Shown here: one piece after another, positions 25,706-35,345 of the stretch
How the letters are laid out: every line of letters begins with the position of its first letter
How positions within the stretch are numbered: position 1 is the stretch's first letter
DNA from: Nereocystis luetkeana
Lineage: Eukaryota > Sar > Phaeophyceae > Laminariales > Laminariaceae
Assembly: GCA_031213475.1 (NCBI GenBank)
Contig: JARUPZ010000008.1
Location: 9,491,076 to 9,555,075, forward strand
DNA length: 64,000 bases
Direction: 5' to 3'
Position numbers and translations under genes: made by a program
The notes under the pieces: model-generated
Database searches by the model: none
Told to the model about the DNA's origin: nothing
What the model saw: only the letters and a program-made list of their open reading frames with translations

Positions 25706-26524
25706 ACCAAGATGCCGATGCCGTCGAAAGTAAAGCAAACCCGCGCGCTCATTGGCGGAATTGGCTACTACTGCAAGTTCCTCGGGAACCTCTCCACACG
25801 CCTACGCCCCATCACGGCCCTGCTCAAGCAAGGAGCGAAATATCTTTTCACCCCGGCCATGGAAGCGACCGTCCGCGAGATTCTCCGCGAGCTCGCCGCC
25901 CCTCCGATCCTAGTTTTCCCGGACTACGACGCTGTCGCCGACAACTCCCGCCCCTTCCGCTTGCACTGTGACGCCAGCCGCGACGGCTTCGGCGCCACTC
26001 TCGAGCAGGAACAACCCGACGGCTCCGTCCGACCAATCCTTTTGATCAGCCGCGCCACTTTGGACGCAGAACGTCCTTGGACCCCTCTCGACTTTGAAGC
26101 CGGCAGCATCGTTTGGGCCATCAAGCGACTACGCGGTCACCTTTGGTCAACCATTTTCGTCATCTACTCCGACCATAAGGCGCTCGAGAACAGCGCAAAG
26201 GTCGGCGAGCACAACGCCCGCGTGCAGGGTTGGTTGGAGTTCCTCTGCGCGTACACGTACACGCTGGAGTACCGGACATGTACGGCCAATGGTAACGCCG
26301 ACTTCCTCTCCCGCCTCCCCCAGCCAGCCACCGACGCCGACCGCACTGGACCCAACCGACTGACCAGCCCCGACACCGTGCGTATCTACCTCATCCGTCC
26401 CTGCGGCTTCACGCTGCGGCTTCACGCCGTACGAACCGTCCATGCCGGGCATCGGTTTGGGTGGCCTCGTACCAACTCCCTCCTTTCCCATCCCGGTCAT
26501 CTGACCAATCCCCGTCACTTATGA
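25706..26524 (+). pseudogene. RNase H domain and tail of the gypsy element
   Basis: Continues the RT frame directly after the TAG. The connection domain reads KQTRALIGGIGYYCKFL. RNase H blocks follow: LHCDASRDGFGATLEQ (first Asp), the DFEAGSIVWA glutamate, YSDHKALEN, and NGNADFLSRLP (last Asp). All four acidic positions appear intact. The frame closes at TGA 26522-26524; the spacer to integrase (26525-27480) is proline/alanine-rich and split over frames. Confidence 0.85.
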
Positions 26525-27480
26525 CGACTACGGCGACTTCCGCCACCTTGGACCCTCCATGGGTTCCTCCGGACCTTCCTCGGCCCCCAAAACCTTCGTC
26601 GGGCCTATTTCGACCCACGACAACGCCGCCGGGTCCCTCGCCAGACCCGCGAACGGCGCCGTGGACGCTGGCGCTTTTCCTGGTTTGGCTTTCAGGCCGC
26701 CCCTCGTCTCTCCGCCGCCCACCATTGGCGCCACAACGCCAGCTCCTACAGACCTGATATCTTCGCGGACCAGCCATCGCGTCGCCGCCGCTGGCATTCC
26801 CCGTGCCACCGTCGACTATGGTTTCGGCCGCCGAGTAACGGCGGCTGCACCTCCAAAATCAGCGCCTTCCCGACCTCGCGCACCCGCGCCCACAGCCAGA
26901 GGGCTACCGCGTCTTTCCGAACCAACAACCCTCCAGGCCGTGCCGCCCGCGTAACCAGCGCAGACCGCGCTGCGAGCGCCCATGTGCTCAAGATCGCCTT
27001 CGGGACCGTCTTCTTCCCCACCTAGGCCCCACACCCACGAGCCTGCCGTCGGGCCCAACAACGGTCTCCCAAGACCGGCTTCAGCGCGACCTCTTCCACG
27101 ATCTCCGGTGTCACCCCCGCTTCTCCTGCCGGCGTTTGCCGACAACGACCCCCCCCTCCTCTCGTGTGTGGAGCACTTGACGCACACAAACTGGGCGCGC
27201 GAACAAAGCGCCGAGCCCCACTGCGCCGCTACCATCCACTACCTTTCCCTGCACTCCCCAGCCCCCCCGCCGCCCGACCTTCTGCATCAATTCCAGCTGT
27301 GCCGGCGCCCGTCGCTTCCAGACGTGATTGCCTTCGCAGGAAAAACCAACTTCACCGCACAGACGACAACACCGTTCTCCTGGTTCGACAACCACTTAAG
27401 CCTCACCACACCGGAACCAGCTGCGCATCCTCCACCGCACCCCCTCCACGCATCTACGTTCCGATGTTGATGCGTCCTTA
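26525..27480 (+). pseudogene. RNase H-integrase spacer of the gypsy element
   Basis: A GC-rich, proline- and alanine-rich stretch with partial open frames (for example 26559-26954). I recognise no domain. Its composition matches the neighbouring coding DNA, so it is read as a frameshifted linker of the polyprotein. Confidence 0.45.
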
Positions 27481-28562
27481 GGTGGTGCACACCTGCCACG
27501 CCACCGCTTCCTGCCACTTGAGAGTCTCCCGCACGGTCAGCATGCTCGCACGCGTTTTCTGGTGGATCGGCATGGACATCTCCGCCCGCTGGTGGATCCG
27601 GCGCTGTCGCAAGTGCCAGGCGCGTAAGACCTCGCGCCAAACCATCCGCTGGCCCACCCTTTTCCAGCCCCTGCCTAACGGCCCCGGTATCACCGTCAGC
27701 GTCCACTACGTCGGCCCGCTGCCCCTTACCCCACGCGGCCACTCCTACGTCCTCCTCTTCACCGACCGCTTCAGCCGCCGCGCCGACATGTACGCAGTGG
27801 CAGGAGCCCAGTACACCGCCGTCGATACCGCCGATATCCTAATCGACCAGTGCATCCCTCTGTGGGGGTGCCCCGTCACCCTTTATCTCCGACAACGCGC
27901 TGCACTTCACCTCGAAGCTCTCCAACGCCATCTATGAAAACGCCTTGGCATCAACAAGATCAACACCAGCTCGTACCACCCCTTCACCAATGGCGATGTC
28001 GAGCGCGTCAACCACACCATGGCCCAAATGCTCTCCATGGGCAGCAACGAGTGACAAGACAACTGGAACGAGCTGCTTCCGCACGTCGAATCCGCCTACA
28101 ACAACTCGGTCTACGCCTCTACTGGGCTGGCGCCTAACGAAGTCCACATAGGCTGCCTTCCGCGTCTGCCCCTTTCCTGTTTGGACTGCCCCAACATTGG
28201 CGGCCACCAGAGCCTGGACCGAAACCGCCTGTCCTACTGCAACCTTGCCATCGAGCGCCAACAACCCGCTTACCGCCTCGTCCGCGAACACCACGCCGTC
28301 ACCGCTTCACGTCTGGCCCGCCGCAACAATCCCATCATGGACGCCCTTCGCCTTTCACCCCCGTACACCATGGGCGGCTGGGCACGGGTCTACAACTCCG
28401 CGGCCACTATTCGCCAAGGTGCCAAGAAAGACACCGACACCACCGTGCTCAAGACCAAGCTTTCCCTCAACTAGATCGGACCGTTCAAGATTCTCGCCGT
28501 GGGCCCAGCGCCGGCCGTTTTTTCCGATCCAATCGGGGGTTGTAATCGCATTTGACCCAGTT
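27481..28562 (+). pseudogene. Integrase of the gypsy element
   Basis: The zinc-finger part reads SCHLRVSRTVS and CRKCQARK (C-x2-C). The core starts SVHYVGPLPLTPRG, where a histidine codon (CAC, near 27703) stands at the place of the first catalytic Asp. The second Asp (ISDNALHF, near 27880) is out of frame with it, and the glutamate motif (NGDVERVNH) lies in a third stretch. In-frame stops follow at 28052 (TGA) and 28472 (TAG), and similarity runs on to about 28530 (GPFKILAVGPA). No chromodomain is seen. It is inactive on at least four counts. Confidence 0.85.
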
Positions 28563-29492
28563 GAATAGAAAAAGTACCGGAGGTGATTTCCTGCAACTGG
28601 TCGGGTGGAGAAGCGGGAAACAGCTCTAGATAGGTCTTGGAGAGAAGTCCAAGTCATTCTGAGGCAAGAAACAGCAGTTTCGCACATTGTTGGGACAAAA
28701 ACTCGTGCGAACGTGCCGATAGCACCATTTCCAACTGACTCCAAATCCGACTGCATAAGAAGTGGCCTTAGCAGACCTTCCAAGATCGTCCAGGGAAGAC
28801 ATAAAATCACCGGCCCTGACAACCCGCCCTCCCGGCCTGTGTTATGCTCCTAACACACTTTTTATATCGGTGGCACCGGAGAAGTACATGTCGGTACGTG
28901 CTGTACGAGTATACCTGGTGAGATATGCCCGAGGGTATACTATTCCCAAATTTTATAGGCATACTATCAAATATTCAAATACTAATAGTGAAACTACATG
29001 ATCAAATATATAAAACGTAAAATCATACTGCTACCTATAGGTATTACCCTGACGAAAACACACACAGTCATTTAGATAATAATTTTAGCGATCATGGACT
29101 ACTACATCGGTCATTCACTGGGTCTTCCACACCTAATCGTTCACAACAACGATTTTGTTTGGCAGGTTATAGCCGTGGTGGGGGTACATGTATGTACCGT
29201 TTGTACTGCTCACAGGTATATTGTATATGCTCTTACTGCAGGTCACCAGCCAGCGCATTTTTTCATCATCAGGCGTACACCTCCTACTCGTACTCCTTAC
29301 CAGTGTTGATACAGGAACTAATCATATATTTGCTAGGGTACCTGGAGATACGAGTGGTCGTGGCACTGTTGCCTTGCCACTCGAGGAAGCCAGCACGGAC
29401 ATCTCCTGTTTGTCTTGCCAACATTTTTTGTGAGAAAGCTTAGATTGGGTAGACGATCGGTCAACATTATACCGATAGCCCAGAGGACTATT
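28563..29492. other. 3' flank of the gypsy element, no gene
   Basis: Searched for an LTR resembling the 5' side; none seen. Confidence 0.5.
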
Positions 29493-29496
29493 TTAA

Positions 29497-29585
29497 CCCC
29501 TTTAGTACCGCAGTCCCGATTCGGGGACAAACCACTCTAATTCAAAGTGATTTGTCCCCAAAACGGGACTGGGGTTCTAAAAGGG
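29497..29585. mobile_element. piggyBac-type MITE (P1)
   Basis: 89-bp near-perfect palindrome beginning CCC and ending GGG, flanked on both sides by TTAA (29493-29496, 29586-29589). TTAA duplications with CCC/GGG ends are the signature of piggyBac elements. Confidence 0.8.
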
Positions 29586-29589
29586 TTAA

Positions 29590-30429
29590 GACCCTGACAT
29601 TTAGATGAGTCTGGCGGCAGAGCGCTACTGTTGACAGAACCAACGTACGTATGCAGCCAACCACGGGTACTTTCCATAGTACTTCATCTGATAACCAAAA
29701 AACAGGCCTACCTCCCTCTTCTTATTTCTATTGTAGAGGCCGACAACAACCATCCTATGAGCATTTTGTGTATCTACTCTAGGTTAGGTGCCTATCAACA
29801 CAACGGAAACGATTCCACGGTTTGTTGTCGAAGGGCTGTCACACCCAGAAGGGCGTTTCGAGCTTCTCCTTCTGCTCACATCAACGTAAAGACGATCGCA
29901 AACAAGCGCTCGTCCAAAACTCAAGCTGGTACGTAGTCACAAGCTTCCTGGCCAGCACAGGTGTCCCGCATCCCAGTGTGATGTTGGTATCGACTCACTC
30001 GCCGTGCAGAGACAGCGTATTATCATATTTTGTTGTACTAAACAAGGACGGCTGCAGTATGTATATTGAACATGAGCTACTCTCAGTAAACGAAATATGA
30101 TTCTTGCCATCCGACGATGTGCACCAAAACATTCTTGAAACATGTAATCCCCGGAAAGAAAGGTAACCTATGCTCAAGGTACATCTACCTTATATTCCTA
30201 TTCCCCTCTATGCTTTATCTACGATACTCCATGTGTTGGCTTTGCTCCCTCCAAAAAATCAAAATGTACTCGTCACAATAAATTTTGAAATCTCAAGCCG
30301 CACCCAGGCTCCATCCCCACGATATCGATGTGGGGTCATTCGCCCCCCCCGCCCTGCTCCTTCTCGATTTCTGACGACTCCTAAGCTGGAGTCTAAATCG
30401 CGACAACCAGTTCGAAATGGGGATTTGTG
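29590..30429. other. No gene identified
   Basis: Frames up to 118 codons without recognisable features. Confidence 0.5.
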
Positions 30430-30933
30430 TAGTCACCGAGACTATATGGAGTGGGCGTTCCTACACCAATCCTGTCTTTCCCACGACCGGCCATCCCTCC
30501 CGCCCACGACACTAGCTGCCAGCTAGTCGATTAACCTACTGCCCTCTACGTCGAGACAGCTAAAGCTTTCCACTGCTAAGGTGGAAGGTTTGAGACGTCG
30601 CCCGTCAAAGGACACATGTCCCGGACAAGCTAAGGGTTGGCACTTGCGTGCCTCTGATATACAGGCTGCTGATCCATCGTGATCAGCACTGACTCCTCGC
30701 AAGTGTATCTGCGCTTCTGGGGCAGCATGGGTGAGGTCCAGCAGGATGGACGTCTTCCTACACTCCCTATTAGGAGCGTACTGCAGACCTCCTCTCCTAA
30801 CGACAATGTCGACCCGCAGACTTCTGTCTGCGGGGAAAATTCGCCGCTCTCCACTTGGTGTCGAATTCTTAGCCGCTTCAACGTACGGGACATCGCGTGG
30901 ACGAGCGGTGGGTGCTGATTTACCTGCGCTCAA
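30430..30933 (-). pseudogene. Unrecognised coding relic, probably transposon-derived
   Basis: Minus-strand frame of 136 codons (30523-30933) containing RKTSILLDLTHAAPEAQIHLRG and CPGHVSFDGRRLKPSTLAVE. A TAG near 30525 interrupts it, and the same frame continues LAASVVGGRDGRSWERQ. The peptide looks conserved-protein-like and I associate the pattern with mobile-element ORFs of algae and oomycetes, but I cannot name a family. No promoter or splice sites were assigned. Confidence 0.35.
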
Positions 30934-31084
30934 TCACACGTTGAGCGTGGAGCACGTGGCGAACTCGGCCACACCGAAAACGTACCCGCCCGGTACCCTA
31001 CCTAATGTATCACACCGAAGACGATGTCGCCAATAAAGGCCCGGGGGCGAGTGACGTACCCTGTTTGTTTCCACTCAGCCCTGG

Positions 31085-31735
31085 GTGATCCTCTTGCTGG
31101 AGCCTCACTGTTTGGTCTCCCATGCCCTCTGCCATTCTCTGCTCCTCTCTCTCCACTACTTGTCTGGCTCACTCCTCTACCTACGCTTCGCAATCCACTT
31201 CTATATTGCGTTTCTCTGGGTTCCGCTTATCCTCTACCTTCCCTACACCCCCCCCCTCTCCGCTAGCTTCGCTCCTTGTACCCATCCCCGCCGCTTCCGT
31301 CTTCTCCACCCCCCCCCCCGATCCCCCGGTCCGCCTTGCTCTCTCCACTACCTGCTCTCTCCCCAGTCCCCCCGCTCGTCTTGTTCTATGAGCTACGCCC
31401 ACACCTCCGCCCCCCCCCTCTCCCGCCATTCCCCCCGTTTCTCTTACCCCCCCCCCCACCCCCGTCCCCCTCTCCCTCTCCAGACCTGCTAGCGGGGGTG
31501 CCGCCCTTTTTCCCGCCATCGTTTTTCCCGCAGTCACTGCCCTCTCCAATCCGTCCGCTCGCCCCGCCCACCCCACTCTTCAAAGTCCCCATGCTCCACC
31601 TGCTCACCCCGTTCCCCTGGCTCCCCCCGCCCAACGGTTTCCTTGTTCCTGCCGTCCTCCTTTCTCCCTCGCTCCCCCGCCCCCCCCCCTGCCCCCCCCA
31701 TGCTCCTCTACCCCCTCCAGTCCAGCTCTAAACGT
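31085..31735. repeat. Pyrimidine-rich tract with C runs
   Basis: For about 600 bases the plus strand is almost entirely C and T, with many runs of 6-10 C. All frames here read as proline/serine/leucine-rich on one strand and glycine/arginine-rich on the other. Treated as low-complexity DNA, not a gene. Confidence 0.8.
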
Positions 31736-32816
31736 ATCGTAGGTCGATATCTGTTTTGATTGTTTAGTTCAATGTTTGATATTTTGACATAATTAGTTGT
31801 TGTTGTCGCATACTGTGATTCAGAGTATAGCCTGAAATTATTTTTCCTCGCTTGCCATTTGTTTTAGTATACATATTCCCTCTCACCGCGTATTAATAAT
31901 GGTGTCTTGTAATATTGGCTGTTGTTCGTATAATATTCCATCAACCGTACAATAATTTTCATCGTTGTTGTTGATCTCACGCTAAGTCTCAAATCAAGGA
32001 GTCCGTGTTAACAAAAGGGGGCTGGAGCCCTTCGAAAATCACATCGTTTTACTACTGGGGTCTCCTCCGCGTATGGCAGCTTAGCTGCTATCCACATGGC
32101 ATAGGTAAATTCATGGCGCCATCAATTAGCTGTTTCATTGATACTACTGGCAGCACAACAGGGTGCACAGTCCAGCTACAAGTGGGCTCTGCCTGGTTTC
32201 GTCTGGTCTGCTCAACCGTATTTCCAGCCCGCACATGCACCCCGTACAACACCATCTATGACCGATTTATCATGATGCGTTTATGCCATTTTTGTATCAG
32301 TTAATAGTTTTTCTTTTTGCCACATAGTCGCTTTCCATTTTTGTACCACGTGATAGTATACCACAGCTATAGGCCGTCATTTACGCGATGTGATCAGTAG
32401 GGTAGATACGTATATATATATTAGTACCAATGCACTATGCGGGCTCGTCAGATACTCTGAGCACTCCCCCCGAGAAGGGCTCACCCCGCGACTCATCGAC
32501 TATATATAGCTGGCGGGTGCTCACCTTCTCTATTCACGTTCGTACGACGATATACAAACATTTTTCAGATGCCACCAGTTGACCAGGCCAAAGCGTTACC
32601 GGACTAAAAACATTATCATATTCCCCCAAGTCCGCAAAACAACCAGTCAGTACAGAACATTAGATTACATCCGTTCGACGGACCCTCCAATGATGTTTGC
32701 AGACTCCAGCCCACGAGCGACTGGTGCTCGCGTGATTTGCTCTCTCCGATCTGCATTTTTCTCGTAACCCTATCGCAACTTCTTCATCCTGTCTGGGTCG
32801 ATCTCCCTCGGTTTAG
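31736..32816. other. No gene identified
   Basis: Apart from the repeat C fragment at 31957-32040, anonymous DNA. Confidence 0.55.
31957..32040 (+). repeat. Repeat C fragment
   Basis: ttgttgttgatctcacgct...aaggagtccgtgttaacaaaag...ctggagccctt; diverged match to the first 85 bases of repeat C. Confidence 0.5.
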
Positions 32817-33295
32817 CATGTTACGGCAAGCTCCCCGGCGCGAGCTGTCAACGCTCACCTGATTCGCCGTCTCAGTTCGTACGATGGACGTCGGCAGTCA
32901 AAGTGGTCCCAAGGCCTCGCTCAAGCAAGGGCGAAGCAAAAATGTGATTAAAACCACATACGATTAAGAGCGAGCGAACAGTGGGCTTAACCTGTACTCT
33001 CTTCGTGTGTGGTATTTTAGTTCCCGTTTCAGGTTGTGCACCTATTACCTTCCTTGCTTGCGTGGCGTCTGTCGACACTCGGTGTTGGACCACGCGCTGC
33101 GTACGCTGTACACCTTGGTCAGGCGTCTTGCTTTCAACACGCTGAAGCCGTCGGGGGAATGAAACACCTATTCTACCCCGACAGAGTATTCCGCCTCTAC
33201 TCTCGCCCAACGACTCGTGGCTGCATGCCTCGTCTCTTCGTACTTTTGGTTGCCCCCACGTTCCTCCGCCGCAACAGGTGCCCAAGAAAATGTGA
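32817..33295. repeat. Dispersed repeat D, copy 2
   Basis: Partner of 10905-11425, about 75 percent alike in the best stretches by eye. Type unknown. The minus-strand 154-codon frame here is not conserved with copy 1. Confidence 0.7.
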
Positions 33296-34465
33296 ATAGG
33301 GGGAAACACCAGCGGTAGGGAAAGCGCGGTTGACAAGAAGACCAGGAAGAAGACGGCGTACAGCGCGAGACGATACCAGACAGACTACATACAGCAGGTA
33401 GAACCTTCCCAAGCAACGTAATATTCTGCTGCGGTTGCCTCGAAATCGCATGTTGGGCGTGCTCAGCTTTTCTTACCCTTCTTCCATCTTGTTTTTGTAC
33501 CAATTAGCTTAAACGTATCGTCACATTATTTCCTTCGTGGGTGGCGCACCTGCTCCACGTGATTGGTGTGATTTCTCTGCTAGCTATGTTATTGTTTTGG
33601 TTGACTCAATATTATTATCGTTGAGAGTGCAATAACGTAATTTGCGGAATACACAACTTATTATATGTTAAGTCGATTGTGCTCAAACCGAGACAGCAGC
33701 TTAACCCTTTTAGAACTCCAGTCCCGTTTCGGGTACACACAACTCAAATTCCGAGTAATTTGTCCCCAATTGTCCCCAAAACGAGACCGCAGTCCTAAAA
33801 GGGTTAATATTGATTTAATTGTCAATCGCAATTACTCCCGGGGGGAACAATACTATTTGTTTACACTGGAGTATATTCCCTACGTTTCCCATACGTTGTT
33901 TTCCTCGTGTATGGATGCATACCTGAATTGCTGCCCTGTGTATATTGTGCCTTTTGTATCCAGTTTGATGGCATGACACTCCTTTTCTCACTGGTTTTCC
34001 TGCGTTAAATTGTGTTTCCGCTGTGTCGGTGTCGTTGTGCGCAATGAGTCTAGCTCTCGCGGAGTAAAAATCGTTACGGACATTGGGCGATCTGGATGTC
34101 GACGTGTCAACATACTGTTTCATTGTACAGAACGCACACACGAAGGGCCGTTGTTACGAGAGAGCTATATTTTCCCATAATATGCCGAAACTCGCAAGTA
34201 AGTGTGTGTATGTAGCTCAGCAGTTCTACAAGAATTACTATTAAGGGTCGGGTCGCAGCTGGTACACGATTCGTACTGCGACTTTGTCATGTTCAGCGAA
34301 ACAATCATCAGGAAATATATCATATACTTTAAAGCTTATGTGCTACTCCTTGCTGTACCGTACCAGTACATACATGGTGGTGGTGGGATTCGGGCGTGGA
34401 GCATGTTGTTTGCCCGGCCTGGTTCTTCGCAGCGAACTGTTGTATTTTTTAGCCTTCGTTGGCTT
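33296..34465. other. No gene; one MITE
   Basis: Holds MITE P2 and a possible very old LINE tail near 34080-34140 (ggatgtcgacgtgtcaa...cgcacacac). Confidence 0.5.
33705..33803. mobile_element. piggyBac-type MITE (P2)
   Basis: 99 bp, TTAA on both sides (33701-33704, 33804-33807). A ttgtccccaa segment is duplicated in the right arm. Confidence 0.8.
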
Positions 34466-34620
34466 TAACGAACGTGTGTGTTCTTCACATGAAAACGCTC
34501 TGCCTGTCGACATCCATCACAACCAGTGCTCGTGCCGACCGCGAGTACTAAAGAGATACCGCGTACAAGCTCCGCGGTCGCAAAGCCACGGCACAGCGGA
34601 GGGTTTACAATGTTTTGCAG
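34466..34620 (-). mobile_element. LINE 3' end fragment (LN3)
   Basis: Minus-strand 3'-UTR terminus: GTGTGTGTTCTTCACAT, then the gtcgacatcc..caaccagtg motif and the gtggtcac-like segment, diverged after 34560. 5' truncated. Confidence 0.6.
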
Positions 34621-34794
34621 CAGCACAGCAGAAGATGATGCAACATTTCGTCATCGGATAGAGGAGCGAACACATGCAAATCAGAAAGAGCCCTTTGAGA
34701 TAATCAGTGATGCGAGAAATGGCCCGCTGTTTGGCGGACGCTAAAAAAGTTGGATTGTTGAATGATGCTGTGGGGTCCGTCTCTCGAAACAGTT

Positions 34795-35345
34795 GTTTCT
34801 CCCCGTGTGTGTGTTCTTCACATTAAGCCGTTCTTTCTACCCGTCGACATCCAGCACAACCAGTGTCCGTGCCGATTCTTCAATCCTAAAAGGAATACAA
34901 GGCCACGTGGTCACGAAGCTACGCCACAGAGATCTACGTTGCCACGTATGCAGTAAGCATAGCATTGGGCAATGCAATGCCATGTCATCATACCGGTATA
35001 CTATAAATAGATACAACAGGCACGCCATACACATTCTATGAAACGGAGAAACGAAATGAAACAATCAAAGAGATAAAAAGACGAATCGTTAGAGAAAAAA
35101 AACGAACTAGAAGAAACAATCTGTCGTACCCCCCCCGCCCTCCCCCCGCAGGCGAGGTGGCCAACACTTGAAAAAGAACGAGCTGGAACCCTATAATATA
35201 CCAGGTACCAGGTATAACACAAACACCACTTCTTGTAAACAGAGTAAGACAAAGAACCATGGAAAACATAACAAAGGGAAAATAACAGGCAGACCAAAGC
35301 CCAAAGCACCCTCCAGGTGGCGGCAGCAGTTTGTGGTACGAGTAT
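34795..35345 (-). mobile_element. LINE 3' UTR copy, 5'-truncated (LN4)
   Basis: Covers the 3' UTR from the (GT)n tail end at 34800 to the GGTGGCGGCAGCAG segment at 35330, colinear with LN7 and LN15 in reverse. Two adjoining TACCAGGTA motifs (35199-35214) interrupt it relative to sister copies. It ends exactly where the tail of the older copy LN5 begins. Confidence 0.75.

Larger units (their letters stand above)
20200..28562 (+). mobile_element. Ty3/gypsy-type retrotransposon, broken, with NADAR-like domain
   Basis: Domain order on the plus strand is Gag, NADAR-like, protease, RT, RNase H, integrase, the Ty3/gypsy order with one extra domain. The coding part is clearly GC-rich against its flanks. 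It carries many breaks: frameshifts near 21800, 24090 and 24800, in-frame stops at 22153, 22462, 25703, 28052 and 28472, and shifts in the integrase. I compared 19.8-20.3 kb with 28.5-29.2 kb by eye and found no matching LTRs, primer-binding site or polypurine tract. The outer limits are therefore estimates, and LTRs may be lost or too diverged. It is a relic that cannot move by itself. Confidence 0.9.

Noticed and set aside
19800-29200. LTRs of the gypsy element
   Set aside because: Compared both flanks by eye for a shared TG...CA segment and found none; not annotated.
31085-31735. Proline-rich and glycine-rich proteins on opposite strands
   Set aside because: All frames are open because the tract is only C and T; no domain or start context.
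35199-35214. TACCWGGTA as a methylation or restriction-type site (CCWGG)
   Set aside because: CCWGG recalls the bacterial Dcm target, but this is nuclear algal DNA and the flanking TA and insertion pattern fit excision scars better.
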